Shown here piece after piece: positions 34,226 through 45,069 of a stretch of 64,000 nt of DNA (positions within the stretch are counted from its first letter, which is position 1; every line of letters begins with the position of its first letter). A program made the position numbers and the translations under genes. Under the pieces are notes generated by a model. It did no database searches. It was given only the letters and a program-made list of their open reading frames with translations, and was not told the DNA's origin. The stretch is from Agarophyton chilense (Eukaryota > Rhodophyta > Florideophyceae > Gracilariales > Gracilariaceae): positions 992,001 to 1,056,000 of the forward strand of contig JARGXX010000096.1 of assembly GCA_030374765.1 (NCBI GenBank), given 5' to 3'.

Positions 34226-35739
34226 CTGTTGGATACATTGAACTTGAGCTGAAAAGCTTTTATACGATCATTTGCCGGGACTATTATAATTGTGATATAT
34301 CATACATGAACCCTGACTAAACTTGCATGATTTGAAAGACTTCCTTGATACTGACAGAGGAGATAGCATTTAATCAGGAGTGTGTTCCAATTGTTCCGAT
34401 ACGGAAGCTCTCTTTCTAGCAAGAGGTAGTAGTGTCTATACGACTGGGGCAACTGCAACAGTTGCGCCGGTCGTATAGACCTTAGCTAGTTGAGACTAGA
34501 GAGTTAAGGTGTCGCCTGCGAATCGGACGATTGCTAGGAGCTGTTTATAGGTCTGAAACCTTCACCCTCACTGCACGTGTGCAGTAGGTGACCATCGTGC
34601 AATAATGTGCGGCATGCCGAAAGAGAGTCAGGCAGATCTTGAAAAAGAAGAGAAACGCGGTGGTGTTAAAGATGATTTTGTGCGAGACGCCACACGCCTC
34701 TCTCACATCGTTTTTTTGTGGAGGATCATTGTTGCAAATGATTGTGATGAACTATCAACAGCACAAGATCTCAAGACGCTTCACATCACTGCCCTAATCC
34801 AAAAAGCGATGTTCATTGCGCAACATTTGTTTCTAACAAAAATACAATATATCTTCACTCTCTTTTTACGAACGGGTATACGCCAATGACCTCGTAACCC
34901 GGGGGTTGCTAATTACCCCGACACTTACAACACCTATCTTTGTATCGTAGCCACGAACCATAAACCAAAAGCCGTGCTACACTCACCGGGCTACTACATA
35001 GAGTACGAGGAAAGAATTAAGTTCCAAAGGTGTCTTCAACCGCAGAAGCGTTTCGTTCCCGATGATTATCGCCTTCCTCCTCACTGTATCTCTTCATTAA
35101 ACCTCTACAGATCATCGGGTTAGGGGTACAACACGACAAGGCGCCTCGAATGTACCGCGTTTATCGCCAAAGAAACCATTGACCACGCCCTTTCCATCCA
35201 ACCCTCATATCATCGACGAGATCAGGGGAAAAAACCAGTCCGTAGTCTGCATCTGCATCCGATCCGAGCGTAGTCCCTCCGAGAAAGACCCTGGAAAAAT
35301 CTCGTCCATTTGCTCCGTTGGAGCGCTTCCTTCGAGATAAATTCAGGGAAACGGCGGTTGGGTCTTCTTCCGGCGACAGGCTCGTAACCTACTGTGTACG
35401 TGCAGCTAAGCGGGGGCCTTTCGATGATATACCACCCAGGTCCGCGACAGGTAAGCTGACCGATCGTTCGGGCGAGTTTAACGACCTCCCGGATCAATAA
35501 TTGATTGTAATCAAGAATGAGCTGCTTGTCCAACGAATTGCCTCGTGAACGCTTTGGAACCTGTCGCCCATCACCCACCACCATTGTAATATACCATCAG
35601 TCGTAATACGAGTCCTCCACGCAAACGAAGTTTCAAACGTTTCCACATCACATTTTGTTGTTACAAGAGAATACATTCCTTCAAAATTGTTGCGTTTCTT
35701 CCAGAAGAATTAACCGCCATACGTCATCAACGCGTTTCA
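34226..35739. other. Spacer between the duplicated copies
   Basis: About 1.5 kb. The first 60 bases are a diverged match to 37,059-37,135, so the old duplication continues past the near-identical block. It then holds the long hairpin at 34,434-34,480. Short open frames (34,605-34,889 plus strand; 35,222-35,584 minus strand) match nothing that I know. Confidence 0.5.
34434..34480. repeat. Hairpin with 22-bp arms and 3-base loop
   Basis: The left arm (34,434-34,455, starting GTCTATACGAC) and right arm (34,459-34,480, ending GTCGTATAGAC) pair over 22 bp with two mismatches around a CAA loop. It lies about 210 bp after the stop of copy 1 and has no counterpart after copy 2. It may be a cruciform, the remnant of a small inverted-repeat element, or a processing signal. 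Confidence 0.85.
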
Positions 35740-35990
35740 CGGGAAAGGATCTCTCCAACCGCACGTCGCTCATTACGAAGGCGAGGCAGATAAAGTGTGT
35801 TCAACTCCCGCCGGTTCAGCCAGATTTTGTTCCGAAATTACCTCCACCATCGCCGTTCGCTCCTTTATCGAGACATGCTAAGGGTGTCGGGGTGCCTCTA
35901 CCTCACGACAAGGTATCATTTCTGTAGCAACTCACTGCGATGAAGGGCGTCGGTCGCGTACCGAATCATGGACAAGACAATATGGTATCC
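35740..35990 (+). pseudogene. Decayed copy of the 761-aa gene's 3' end
   Basis: This stretch aligns with the last 60 codons and about 80 bp of 3' flank of the 761-aa gene (32,325-32,590). Shared protein words include NRTSL/SRTSL, QLPPVQP/QLPSIQP and PFAPLSRHAK/PFAPSPRRAK. The proline runs are eroded, and the end differs: the copy reads on to a stop at 35,925. The first part of the gene is absent, with no promoter or start, so it is a truncated duplicate. Identity is roughly 70-75 percent by eye. It precedes copy 2 of the 202-aa gene just as the full gene precedes copy 1. Confidence 0.85.
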
Positions 35991-36322
35991 ATTCTCTCCC
36001 CACGCATATCACCAAGCCAAGATCTCGAAGAAATTCTGAAGTCAAAAGAGCCATCGTAGATTCTCGCAACTAGGTCATTGCGATCGCACCACCTCGTGAA
36101 GCGCCGTTTCCGCCTGAACTCCGGTGTAATTTACCTTCTCTCGGCGATGTCCGCAATAGTTTTCTGTGATACACACGCCTGGTCTGTCAGAGAACTTGTG
36201 CGCTGAATTCCATTCACTGTGTCACGCTCTGGGTCTCCGTTGTTGCGATGACTTACAAAAGATAAATGCAATTCGAACTCGGCTTCCCAGTCACGAATGC
36301 TAACTCTGGATGACTGAAGGAC

Positions 36323-36329
36323 TATATAA
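36323..36329 (+). promoter_or_regulatory. TATA box of 202-aa gene, copy 2
   Basis: TATATAA at the same distance from the ATG as in copy 1. The whole promoter region is inside the duplicated block, so both copies could be expressed in the same way. Confidence 0.5.
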
Positions 36330-36449
36330 TGAGAGAACGCAGACGATGGCAGAGCTGTTCACGACTCCAACTCTCACAGCTCTACGTTTTTCTACACATC
36401 TTATACCACAACCTGTACCATTTCATACTCATCCATCTTCTTTGTTTCA

Positions 36450-37058
36450 ATGGACTTCTCTCAATGCATCTTCGTTGACCGCTCCGGTGATGTGTTGATG
36501 ATGGATATTTTCTTGGAAATCACCATCGTGTTGGCTTTCGCCGCCAGCAAGGGTTACCGAGCCATCAATTACTCGGATTGGCTACGAAGAAACGATGCTT
36601 CGCAGCAAACGTCTTTTGGAGCCCAGCTGTCGGCGGAGCCTGGTGTCGCGGGGGCTGCGTTTCACCTGAAACGCAGTAGGAACGTTTCAAGAGGAGGCTC
36701 GCCCCCACGTTCGCCGGAGCGGTCGCCGAAGATGTCAAGGAGAAGATTATCGCCGCGATGCCTCAGGAGGTCCCCAAACAGATCGCCGGACGGACCCGCT
36801 GCTCATAATGCGGTGTCCGGGGATTCGAAGAAACTCAAGCTTCAGAGAATCCCGCCTCACAGGTTTTCACGGGCGTCGATTTTGGAAATGGTGGACGTTC
36901 CAGGGGCTGTGGTGATGCAACTGTCAATGTTGGGGCGGCGGCAAGCAAGTGAACCTACCGCAGTTCTGACGTTTGCCACCGCCCAGCACTGCGACATTGT
37001 GTACACACAGATGAAACAGTCCCTGGAACGGGATGGTATGTGGGTGTCAAAGCTGTAG
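36450..37058 (+). CDS. Unrecognised 202-aa Arg/Ser-rich protein, copy 2
   Basis: Second copy of the protein at 33,617-34,225, with Pro-Asp at 113-114 and Leu as last residue. The other 199 residues are the same, and the open frame has been kept. The upstream gene of this copy is only a decayed tail of the 761-aa gene. The downstream neighbour is the transhydrogenase gene on the opposite strand, whose stop lies only about 250 bp beyond this stop, so the two are convergent. A small inverted repeat, AAACGGT-GCTG-ACCGTTT, about 33 bp after the stop (37,091-37,108) could aid 3' processing. Both copies may be expressed. Confidence 0.6.
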   Translation: MDFSQCIFVDRSGDVLMMDIFLEITIVLAFAASKGYRAINYSDWLRRNDASQQTSFGAQLSAEPGVAGAAFHLKRSRNVSRGGSPPRSPERSPKMSRRRLSPRCLRRSPNRSPDGPAAHNAVSGDSKKLKLQRIPPHRFSRASILEMVDVPGAVVMQLSMLGRRQASEPTAVLTFATAQHCDIVYTQMKQSLERDGMWVSKL

Positions 37059-37311
37059 TTTTTAGTTAGAACTCTAGGTAGCTGAGATTAAACGGTGCTG
37101 ACCGTTTTTTGTATGAACGTTTGCCGGACCCGTACAACAACTAATTCCATCTTATAGTCAACAGAACGAGTGTTTAGAGAAATTCGAAAAGAGTTTAGTT
37201 CGTCCCTTGTATAGTAGGTTTCTGTAGTTTAGAGCTAATGTGAGAAACAAGAACGAGATCTCGAATGCTTTTGTTTACTCTAGGACATGTGAATGAGAAC
37301 GATATCCGATA

Positions 37312-40300
37312 TTATGCGAAATACTCATCGACTTTAGCTTTCAATGCATCGCAAGATGTCTTTGCGTCACCAAGAAGCATGGCGGCGTTGTTTTCAAAGA
37401 ACAGCGGATTCTCAGCACCCGCATATCCTGCAGCCAGTGATCTCTTCAAAATGTAAACCTGCTTCGCGTTCCAGACCGGAATTACAGGCATGCCATACAA
37501 AACGCTTTCGGGATCCTCAGCGGCCAGACTCACGGTATCGTTTGCACCAATTACGAGAGCCACATCTGCTTCATGAAGAGTGTCACTGATTTCTTCCATT
37601 TCGTGAACAATGTCATACGGGACACCTGCCTCTGCTAACAACACGTTCAACTGTCCAGGCATGCGTCCTGCGACAGGATGGATCGCAAAGGTTACGTCAA
37701 TATTACCTTTCTCTCTAAGAGTCTTCACCATGTCGGCGATTGCATATTGCGCATTTGCTACGGCAAGGCCATAGCCGGGAACAATGACTATCTTCTTGGC
37801 CATGACCAGTGAATCTGTCACTGAAGGAACGTCTGCCTGAACATGCTCTAAAACAGGAGCGCCACTGGTATCCTTCTTTTTCGTGCTAGTACCATATCCG
37901 CCCAGAATTACATTTGCAAGACTGCGATTCATCGATTTGCACATGATGTAGCTCAAAATTCCACCAGACGACGCAATAAGTGCTCCGACCACCGTCAGGA
38001 GATCATTATTGAGCAGAAAACCTTCGCAAACCAATGCAATGCCACTGTACGAATTCAGCAGTGTGATCACCACAGGCATATCGGCTCCGCCAATGCTAGC
38101 TGTCATGTGCGCACCCATGACGCCAGCCATCGCAGTGGAGCCTCCGAGACATGCAATGCCAACGCTGGGGTTTCCAGACGCCAAAAATACAAGCCCTCCA
38201 AGGGCATTTCCTGCTGCCAAGCTAGTGTTGATAGAATTTTTGTTTGGTAAGTCCATAGGCGCTGACTTCAAAAGCCCGTGCAGTTTTCCAAACGCGGTGG
38301 CCGAGCCAGTTAACGTTACAGCGCCAACAAATGTACCGAGATATGTAGATATCTTGTGTACAAGATCTAAGTGAGACGGATCTGCTGTGGCAAGGAACGA
38401 GGCAGCAGAAGTTGTGACAGCGGCGAGGCCAACCAAACTATGAAATGCTGCCACCATCTGAGGAAGCTCCGTTATCTTCATTCTTTGTGCAATCAAGTTT
38501 CCCAACGCCCCCCCCGCGCCTAGAGCCCCAAGCATTTGCATAAAGAGCGGAAAAGGAGTGGGGGTAGCAGCCAGAGCCGTCGCAATCCCCCCTCCAACCC
38601 CAATCATACCAAGAGTAGTTCCTAGTCTGGCCGTCTTCTGCTGCGCCAAGCAAGCAATGGAACCAATGCACGCTACTGAGGAGGCAAGGTATGCCATATT
38701 AGCCATTTCAGAAGCCCCCAATCCTATTCCAAGGGCTGATCCAACTGCTAAAGCTCCAGCAGGATACTTGAACACATCATTATGTTCCTCAGGATCTCCT
38801 GGACGCTTAAACATGTCTAACATTCGTTGTGTAACGCGGAAGCCACCTCCAATGTTCACAGCAGATGCAAACACCGCGGAAGCCGCAAGAGCAGCAGCAG
38901 TTGTGTCGGGGAGAAAACCACCGCCCATGCACATGAGTCCACCAACAGCCGTTAACCCAGATATCGCGTTTGTAACACTCATTAGAGGCGAATGCAAAGC
39001 CGGTGCTACCCCCCACACAGTTTGATACCCACAAACGCTGGCAAGCCCAAACTTTGATATCATGGCTGATGTGGCTGGGTTTGGAGAAAGTACTCCCAAG
39101 GCTAGCGCTCCTCCTACTGCCCCAGTGGTCATCATTGCACTCTTCATGGCTTCTTGACGGGGATCACGTACGATTTCTGGAACAACAGCTTTCGCGGTGG
39201 CTTTCGGGGGTGGTGGGGGCGGAAGCGGAGGAGCCGGCCACATATTCTTTCCATTTTCTGTGATAAGAGCTCCGCGAACGGCTTGATCCTCGTGATCTAC
39301 AAAAAACTCACCATTGACTTTTGTCGTATGGGGTCCCATACTGAGGAAGAACTTCGTAATGTTGTTCGAGTAAAGAGTGGAACTTTGAGTAGCTAGTCGA
39401 GAAGGAAGGTCAGTGTATCCAATGCACGTCACGCCGTTTGGCGATTTCCATATTTCGCCAGGAACAGTTGTCTCCACATTCCCTCCAGCTTCTGCAGCCA
39501 AATCGACGGTAACGCTTCCAGGTTTCATGGTTTCAATCATGTCTTTCGAAATGAGCACCGGGGCTTTCTTCCCTGGGATTAGGGCGGTGGACACAATAAT
39601 ATCAATATCCTTGGCCTCTTTTCCGAACAGCTCGAGCTGCGCTTTCTTATACTCCTCAGACATTTCTTTGGCATAACCACCGGTGCCTTCACCACTTTCT
39701 TTGATATCGACTTTCAGGAACTCCGCACCCAAACTCTTTGCTTGCTCCTCAACGGCGTTGCGAGTATCGAATACCTTAACAATAGCACCCATATTCTTAG
39801 CCGTTCCAACAGCGCTCAAACCAGCAACTCCACCCCCTATGACAAGAACCTTTGCTGGGGGAATTTTGCCGGCGGCTGTGATCTGGCCGGTGAAGAACCT
39901 TCCAAATACGTTTGCAGCCTCAATGACGGCGCGATACCCTGCAATGTTTGCCATTGAGCTTAGGGTGTCATACGCTTGAGCACGGCTGAGAGTTCTGGGA
40001 ATACAATCCATTGCAATAGTGGTGGAGCCATTCTCAAGGAGCTTGTCGACGAGATGTTGATTAACAGCTGGTTGTATATGACCAATAAGGACGCCATTCT
40101 GCTTCAATTTTGGTACTTCTGTAGGATCCATGGGTCGAATGCGCATTACAACATCAGCAGACAATGCTTGATCCCTTGAAACAATGTGCGCTCCTGCTTT
40201 TGCATATGCGTCATCATCAAACTGGCTGCGAGCACCAGCACCCTTCTCCACTAACACAGAGGCAATGCCCGCCTTCTTGAGAGTGGAAACACCTGCAGGA

Positions 40301-40479
40301 GTGATAGCTACGCGAGCCTCAGACTTAACAGTCTCAGCAGCAACTCCGATGGATAGCTTCGAGTACGGAGTAGCCTCACTCGCAGCAGGGTGGGGAGTCG
40401 GCAGTGAAGAAGAAGAACGACAACGTAAACGCAAGTGACGTGCTGGGCGTAATAACGTTATGAAACGTGAAGCCGACAT
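37312..40479 (-). CDS. NNT: Mitochondrial NAD(P) transhydrogenase, fused single chain
   Basis: 1,055 residues. It couples hydride transfer from NADH to NADP+ with proton flow across the inner mitochondrial membrane. The N-terminal 35 residues are Arg/Ser-rich without acids, as in a mitochondrial presequence. Domain I (NAD-binding, AlaDH/PNT fold) spans about 40-400 with GGGVAG at 215-220. A proline-rich hinge (415-427) leads to membrane domain II (about 445-865), including the [13 protein letters not shown] block at 496-508. Domain III (NADP-binding, about 893-1055) has VPGYG (900-904), the AEAGVPYD block, GAND (978-981) and GYAG-ENPLFF near the end. The order alpha then beta in one chain is as in animals and many protists; bacteria use separate subunits. 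Intronless and full length. It provides NADPH for redox defence. Confidence 0.97.
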   Translation of the reverse strand: MSASRFITLLRPARHLRLRCRSSSSLPTPHPAASEATPYSKLSIGVAAETVKSEARVAITPAGVSTLKKAGIASVLVEKGAGARSQFDDDAYAKAGAHIVSRDQALSADVVMRIRPMDPTEVPKLKQNGVLIGHIQPAVNQHLVDKLLENGSTTIAMDCIPRTLSRAQAYDTLSSMANIAGYRAVIEAANVFGRFFTGQITAAGKIPPAKVLVIGGGVAGLSAVGTAKNMGAIVKVFDTRNAVEEQAKSLGAEFLKVDIKESGEGTGGYAKEMSEEYKKAQLELFGKEAKDIDIIVSTALIPGKKAPVLISKDMIETMKPGSVTVDLAAEAGGNVETTVPGEIWKSPNGVTCIGYTDLPSRLATQSSTLYSNNITKFFLSMGPHTTKVNGEFFVDHEDQAVRGALITENGKNMWPAPPLPPPPPPKATAKAVVPEIVRDPRQEAMKSAMMTTGAVGGALALGVLSPNPATSAMISKFGLASVCGYQTVWGVAPALHSPLMSVTNAISGLTAVGGLMCMGGGFLPDTTAAALAASAVFASAVNIGGGFRVTQRMLDMFKRPGDPEEHNDVFKYPAGALAVGSALGIGLGASEMANMAYLASSVACIGSIACLAQQKTARLGTTLGMIGVGGGIATALAATPTPFPLFMQMLGALGAGGALGNLIAQRMKITELPQMVAAFHSLVGLAAVTTSAASFLATADPSHLDLVHKISTYLGTFVGAVTLTGSATAFGKLHGLLKSAPMDLPNKNSINTSLAAGNALGGLVFLASGNPSVGIACLGGSTAMAGVMGAHMTASIGGADMPVVITLLNSYSGIALVCEGFLLNNDLLTVVGALIASSGGILSYIMCKSMNRSLANVILGGYGTSTKKKDTSGAPVLEHVQADVPSVTDSLVMAKKIVIVPGYGLAVANAQYAIADMVKTLREKGNIDVTFAIHPVAGRMPGQLNVLLAEAGVPYDIVHEMEEISDTLHEADVALVIGANDTVSLAAEDPESVLYGMPVIPVWNAKQVYILKRSLAAGYAGAENPLFFENNAAMLLGDAKTSCDALKAKVDEYFA

Positions 40480-41519
40480 TTTTGTTTAGTCACAGGCGGT
40501 GCACTGTTTACCGAAGGGGAATTTAAGCTTTGATCTCTGTTTGTGCCATATATTTAGGACGAGATCATCGCTTTTCGCGGACGGTGCTTGAAAGGGAAAG
40601 CTAGCGGTATCTGTCTGCAGGGAACTCGATCGAAACAAGAGGAAATGGGAAGGACGTGGGTTTGGGGTAGTATCGAATCGACGCGCGGGGGGGGGGTTTC
40701 TACTCCATCGGGTGCTTTCGTCTGCGGAAGGTGATGAAAGCAATTCGTTGAAACGATGTATCGCTTCCGCTGCACAAGAATGAGATCCGGTAATGCAAAC
40801 CAACTAAAACAAGCCAAGTGGCACTGGAGAGTGTGTTGCAGGATTTCTACTGGGAGACAGTTCACGGCGCATTCAGTCCAATGAACACTGCGACAGCAAT
40901 GAAAAGCGACCAGGGCGAGTTTTCCAAACACCAAACATCATTATGCCTTGTGGTCTATCCAGATAGATATACGAAGGTGCTTGCCTGGTGAACAAATCCG
41001 GGCCGGAGCCGAGACGATTGCAAGCTGCGCATGGATCTCCATCGCGGAAGGCTGTCGCGCAGCACGCAATGATGGCAGGATAGAGCGGTAAGCCTTATCC
41101 GAAACAACTCCAGTTCATGCACCATCTACCCTAATGGTAGCACTCTAACCCTCTGGTTACTTCGCAAAACGTCCTCAAATAGTTCACTCAGTGAACCAAC
41201 CATGAAAGTATATATTCCCCCAATTTTATTTCTTTTCCCGAAAATCTCGGTAGACCCGCATCTCCCACAACAGGTTGACTCCGTTTGGGCTTGTCGCCTC
41301 TTTTGTTGAATGATACCGGGAGCAAATTGATCCATACTTGAACTTCAACTCCCCTCTCGTTCGCTTCCGCTTCCTGGTACTTGCGCCCTTCTGTTTGGTA
41401 GGCCGCTTGAACGAAAGAGACCATCCACTGCGGAAACCTCACGAGCTCCGCGTTCCTTCTTGCCTTGTGCTGTGTGCTTCGCGGTCTTTAGGAGAACGGC
41501 AACAGTGTGGGCTGTCAGG
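40480..41519. other. Intergenic, divergent promoter region
   Basis: About 1 kb between the divergent transhydrogenase and pentapeptide genes. It holds a run of ten G (40,687-40,696). No gene is seen. Open frames here on the minus strand are probably upstream leader sequence. Confidence 0.5.
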
Positions 41520-42149
41520 ATGATGTTTGTTACATCTGCTTCATTGAGATCAAGTGTTTGGCTTGATCGTTCAACCAGACCAACTACGAATTGGTGCGAA
41601 CGCAATCAGGTAACGACCATGAGCGTCACAGCCGTAAGAAAAGTCCATCTATCCCGCCGAATTGCGACGGCCATTACTGCTCTAGCAGCATCCGCCTCAC
41701 TATCTCTGTCGCCTTCTTACGCCGTTTCAGGTGGTGGGAAAGATTTTGCATCTCAGAACTGGACAGGTCAGACCTTTCATGGTTCATATTCTGGAAAAGA
41801 TTTCTCTGGTGGTTTGTTCCGCGGATGCGATTTTTCCGGTAGTGATTTGACTAATACTCGTTTCTTCAAGGCCGAACTGAGAGAAGCGGACATGACAGGA
41901 GCCAACTTAAGCTACTCGAGCATAGAAGCGGCAATTCTGAGAGATACGAATTTGGCCGATGCTGTTATGGTCGGCTCGTACATATCAGACAGCATATTGG
42001 ATGCTGGAAGCATAGAGAACGCTGACTTTACCGATGCCTTAATAAGTCCTGGAAGTGCCGTTGTCAAGCTTTGCGCAAGAACAGATGCCAAGGGCGTCAA
42101 CTCGACTACAGGTGTTTCAACCAGAGAAAGCCTTATGTGCCCTGAATAA
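41520..42149 (+). CDS. Thylakoid-lumen pentapeptide-repeat protein
   Basis: 209 residues from the ATG at 41,520. The frame is open from another ATG at 41,460, but the later start gives a normal transit peptide beginning MMFVTS, with a Phe near the N-terminus as is usual for red-lineage plastids. A second leader follows with a twin arginine and hydrophobic core, LSRRIATAITALAASASL, ending SYAVS, so Tat-dependent import into the thylakoid lumen is likely. The mature part has about eight pentapeptide units of the A(D/N)LXX type (for example FRGCDFSGSDLTNTRF and LREADMTGANLS), which form a right-handed beta helix. The C-terminal block with LCARTDAKG, then TRESLMC, matches plant lumen proteins of the 15/17-kDa pentapeptide group. 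Exact function in the family is unclear. Confidence 0.85.
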   Translation: MMFVTSASLRSSVWLDRSTRPTTNWCERNQVTTMSVTAVRKVHLSRRIATAITALAASASLSLSPSYAVSGGGKDFASQNWTGQTFHGSYSGKDFSGGLFRGCDFSGSDLTNTRFFKAELREADMTGANLSYSSIEAAILRDTNLADAVMVGSYISDSILDAGSIENADFTDALISPGSAVVKLCARTDAKGVNSTTGVSTRESLMCPE

Positions 42150-43053
42150 CTTTCAAGACTAGTATCTCCAGCAAAAATACCAGTGTGCAAACTGTGCATG
42201 AGGTTACGACACATATAAATACTCCTCTAGCTTATGCTGTCCTAGAACGGGTTTCTGTTCGTAATTGTTCTCGTTAACTGTAATAGAACTTTTCGTAAGA
42301 ATTCGAGCTTTCTGCGATGCTCTGGGGGAAAATTCGAACTTTCTACGATGCTCTAGGGAAACATTTTCGCTGTTCAGTCTAATCGATTGTTCTAATTCTA
42401 GCAGATTCCCTTTCATCTCCAATCCCCTTTTTCCTATTGGAAAACTACGAAGGTCAGCTTGCACACCTTGTTCTACTCAAAAAGGATATCTTGTGCAATC
42501 ACATGAATAGTGAACGGTTCGTGTACTCAAAAGGCTTCACTCCACAGAACGACGAGAAAGAATTCTTTACCACAACCGGAAGCATTAGGTCTTTTCTTGG
42601 ATATGAAAGCCAAACGCACTTGATGAAGAGCATGGAACTCTGGGCATGGACTGAACTTCTGAGGATACCATCCGTAGTACTGTAGTTCGGGAATCGGAGA
42701 GGAGACGGTGAAAACGGAATTCTTGTAACTCTTGGGGCAGGAGATGTCTGAAGATTTTATTGGCCCGGTGGCCCACTGTAAGGATAGAGCAAGAGGTCAG
42801 ATCGTCCGTTTTAACCTCGGATTAGCAATTGCTAGCAACAGGTTAGATCGTCTGTGATGATATAAGGATCATCTCCTTGGCGAGACACCCTTCTTTGCCC
42901 CTGCACATCAAACGAAACCCCCAGCCAGTTTCCATCTTGAAGTATCGAACCTGACGCGAAGCATCTGGTTCTGACGCGTGAAATAGAACGGCCTCTTCAT
43001 CGGTTACTGTTTGTTCCGCTTGAAGAAAACGTTCCATCTCTATTCCTGGAAGT
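42150..43053. other. Intergenic with a short tandem repeat
   Basis: About 0.9 kb. A 31-bp unit is repeated twice with a few changes (42,300-42,330 and 42,331-42,361, each starting AATTCGA and containing CGATGCTCT). No gene is recognised. Confidence 0.5.
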
Positions 43054-45069
43054 ATGTATGAAGCTCCGGAGGAGTTGACAATAAACAGCCCTGATGGAAC
43101 ATGCAAGCTCCAAATTTCGTTGCTCTTCGACAACCCAAGTTTAACTCTCATTCACAAAGAACGCCACCTCGTCACCACCACTATCTCGCTCCCTTCTTTG
43201 ACTTTTCCGGATCGCCCTTTTTTGATGATTGATGGAAAAACCGACACCCATTGTTTTTCTCAACAGGACACAGGCCTCTACATCACTCCAATTCACCCAT
43301 CTTCTTTTCGCGTCAATGCCTTCACTATATCTGAAACAGTGACTGCTCGTATTCCCATTGCCGGTGAGAACTGGTTCGGATTAGGTCACTTAATGTACCA
43401 ACATTGGCCTTTGAATCGAGCTCGTCTAGAACATGGCCCTTTTTACCCATTCGATAACGGACCAAACGGGATTTGTACTCTGTTGGAGCCGACTCTGTAC
43501 AGCTCTCATGGAGTGGCCGTTCATGTCGATGATCGGAGTTCATGTTTTCATCTGGCATTCAATGGCACTCCCAGACAAGAGTTGTCGTCAAAGCCGTTGC
43601 GTTGGGGAACGGGGGTTGCAAATTTTACGCGGGATATTTTGCCTTTTGCTGATGATGGTAAAGGAGATGGTACTATCACCCTTCAGAGCCGTGCCAGGTA
43701 CGACTGGCCACATGTACAACACCCGTGGCTTTCTTCTTCTTCGATACCAAACTCCCCGAATTTGATTTTTACTTTGTCTGGAAGCAAAAATCTCAAGGAA
43801 GGGTGTGAAAAAGGTCTGCGTAGCATTCAAACCGCTTTTGGTTCTCGAGAGATGCCGAACGCCAGCCTGTTGGAAGACCCAATATGGAGTACTTGGGCGC
43901 GATATAAGGCTGACGTCACCCAGAAGGATGTGATTGCTTTTGCCAAAGAAATTGCCCAACGTGGTCTGCCTCGTTCGGTTATGGGAATTGACGACAGATG
44001 GAGCACCAAGTACGGCGATTTTCAATTCGACTCAAATAAGTTCCCGGATCCGAAAGCCATGGTTGATCAACTTCACAATCTAGGCTTCCTCGTTACTCTT
44101 TGGATTACTCCATTCGCTGACTTGGATTCCAATGCTGTTACAAATGAGGAGACGGCAAAGTTTTTTGTAAAGACCCGCAACGGCAAAATAGGTAGTTTTG
44201 CATGGTGGCAACCAACCAAAGTAGCCGCTATAAACCTATCAGATCTCCGTGCTAGGGTGTGGGTCACAAATCGGCTTCGTGTTCTAATGGAGGACTATGG
44301 GATCGATGGCTTCAAGTTTGATGCTGGTGAGCCCAGTTTCTTACCTGAAGATGCCGCACTTCAGGATATACTAGACTCTCCAAATGAATACACGCGATCC
44401 TGGATCAAACATATAGTTCCGGTGGCACGCGTTTCAGAAGTAAGGGCTGGCGTCCGAGGATGTCAAAATGTACCCACTTTGTTCAGGTTATTTGATCGTT
44501 TCTCAACATGGAACCAACAAAATGGGTTGGCGAGTGTTTTGGCTGCACTTCTCACTGCTGGAATCCTCGGTTATCCTTTTTGCATACCGGATTATGTTGC
44601 TGGGAATGCTTATGGTGACGAGGTTCCATGTGAGGAGCTCATGATTCGCTGGGCACAGGCAAGTGTTGCTATGCCGGCATTGCAATTTAGTATACCTCCT
44701 TGGCAGTTCGGGATTAAGTGTGATAAGCTTTGCCGACAAGCTTTGAAATGGAGGCAGAAGTTCTTTTGGAAGTATATCAGACGATTTCTGAGAAGTGCTG
44801 CGGAGAACTATACGCCCATCTGCAGACCTATGTGGTGGCTCAGAGCCCCAGAAGAAATATTCGATCAGTTCCTTATTGGAAACAATGTGATTGTTGCGCC
44901 GGTTATCAATAAGGGTCAAAGGCGGCGGAATGTTTTTATTCCACATGGTTTCTGGAAAAGAGTGAATCTGGAATGTGGGACAGCGGATGGCGAAAGTTTA
45001 AAAGGCCCTGCATGGTATAGCGACGTCAGCGCTGATCTCCATGAGATGCCCACATACTTGCGCTCGTAA
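43054..45069 (+). CDS. GH31 glycosidase, MYORG-like
   Basis: 671 residues of glycoside hydrolase family 31, closest by eye to the MYORG/KIAA1161 group (alpha-galactosidase-like enzymes). An N-terminal beta domain (about 1-250) precedes the barrel. Barrel motifs: IWSTWARYKADV (277-288), MGIDDRWS (310-317), TLWITPF (348-354), and DGFKFDAGEP with the nucleophile D423. RLFDRFSTW holds the expected acid/base, D481. A short C-terminal beta domain follows. The ATG at 43,054 is the first after an in-frame TGA (43,021), so the start is firm unless there is an upstream exon. No signal peptide or membrane anchor is visible, unlike animal MYORG, which is anchored in the ER. The substrate is not clear. 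Confidence 0.88.
   Translation: MYEAPEELTINSPDGTCKLQISLLFDNPSLTLIHKERHLVTTTISLPSLTFPDRPFLMIDGKTDTHCFSQQDTGLYITPIHPSSFRVNAFTISETVTARIPIAGENWFGLGHLMYQHWPLNRARLEHGPFYPFDNGPNGICTLLEPTLYSSHGVAVHVDDRSSCFHLAFNGTPRQELSSKPLRWGTGVANFTRDILPFADDGKGDGTITLQSRARYDWPHVQHPWLSSSSIPNSPNLIFTLSGSKNLKEGCEKGLRSIQTAFGSREMPNASLLEDPIWSTWARYKADVTQKDVIAFAKEIAQRGLPRSVMGIDDRWSTKYGDFQFDSNKFPDPKAMVDQLHNLGFLVTLWITPFADLDSNAVTNEETAKFFVKTRNGKIGSFAWWQPTKVAAINLSDLRARVWVTNRLRVLMEDYGIDGFKFDAGEPSFLPEDAALQDILDSPNEYTRSWIKHIVPVARVSEVRAGVRGCQNVPTLFRLFDRFSTWNQQNGLASVLAALLTAGILGYPFCIPDYVAGNAYGDEVPCEELMIRWAQASVAMPALQFSIPPWQFGIKCDKLCRQALKWRQKFFWKYIRRFLRSAAENYTPICRPMWWLRAPEEIFDQFLIGNNVIVAPVINKGQRRRNVFIPHGFWKRVNLECGTADGESLKGPAWYSDVSADLHEMPTYLRS

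Larger units (their letters stand above)
36061..37058 (+). repeat. Near-identical duplicated block, copy 2
   Basis: Partner of 33,228-34,225 in the same orientation. Differences seen: one base near 36,086, two in codons 113 and 114, one silent base near 37,010, and the last sense codon. Confidence 0.95.

Noticed and set aside
38009-39025. Plus-strand open frames within the transhydrogenase gene
   Set aside because: Antisense shadows of a conserved, codon-biased gene.
41105-41165. tRNA-like text with short inverted pieces
   Set aside because: No cloverleaf can be drawn: the anticodon loop would be four bases and there is no T-arm consensus.
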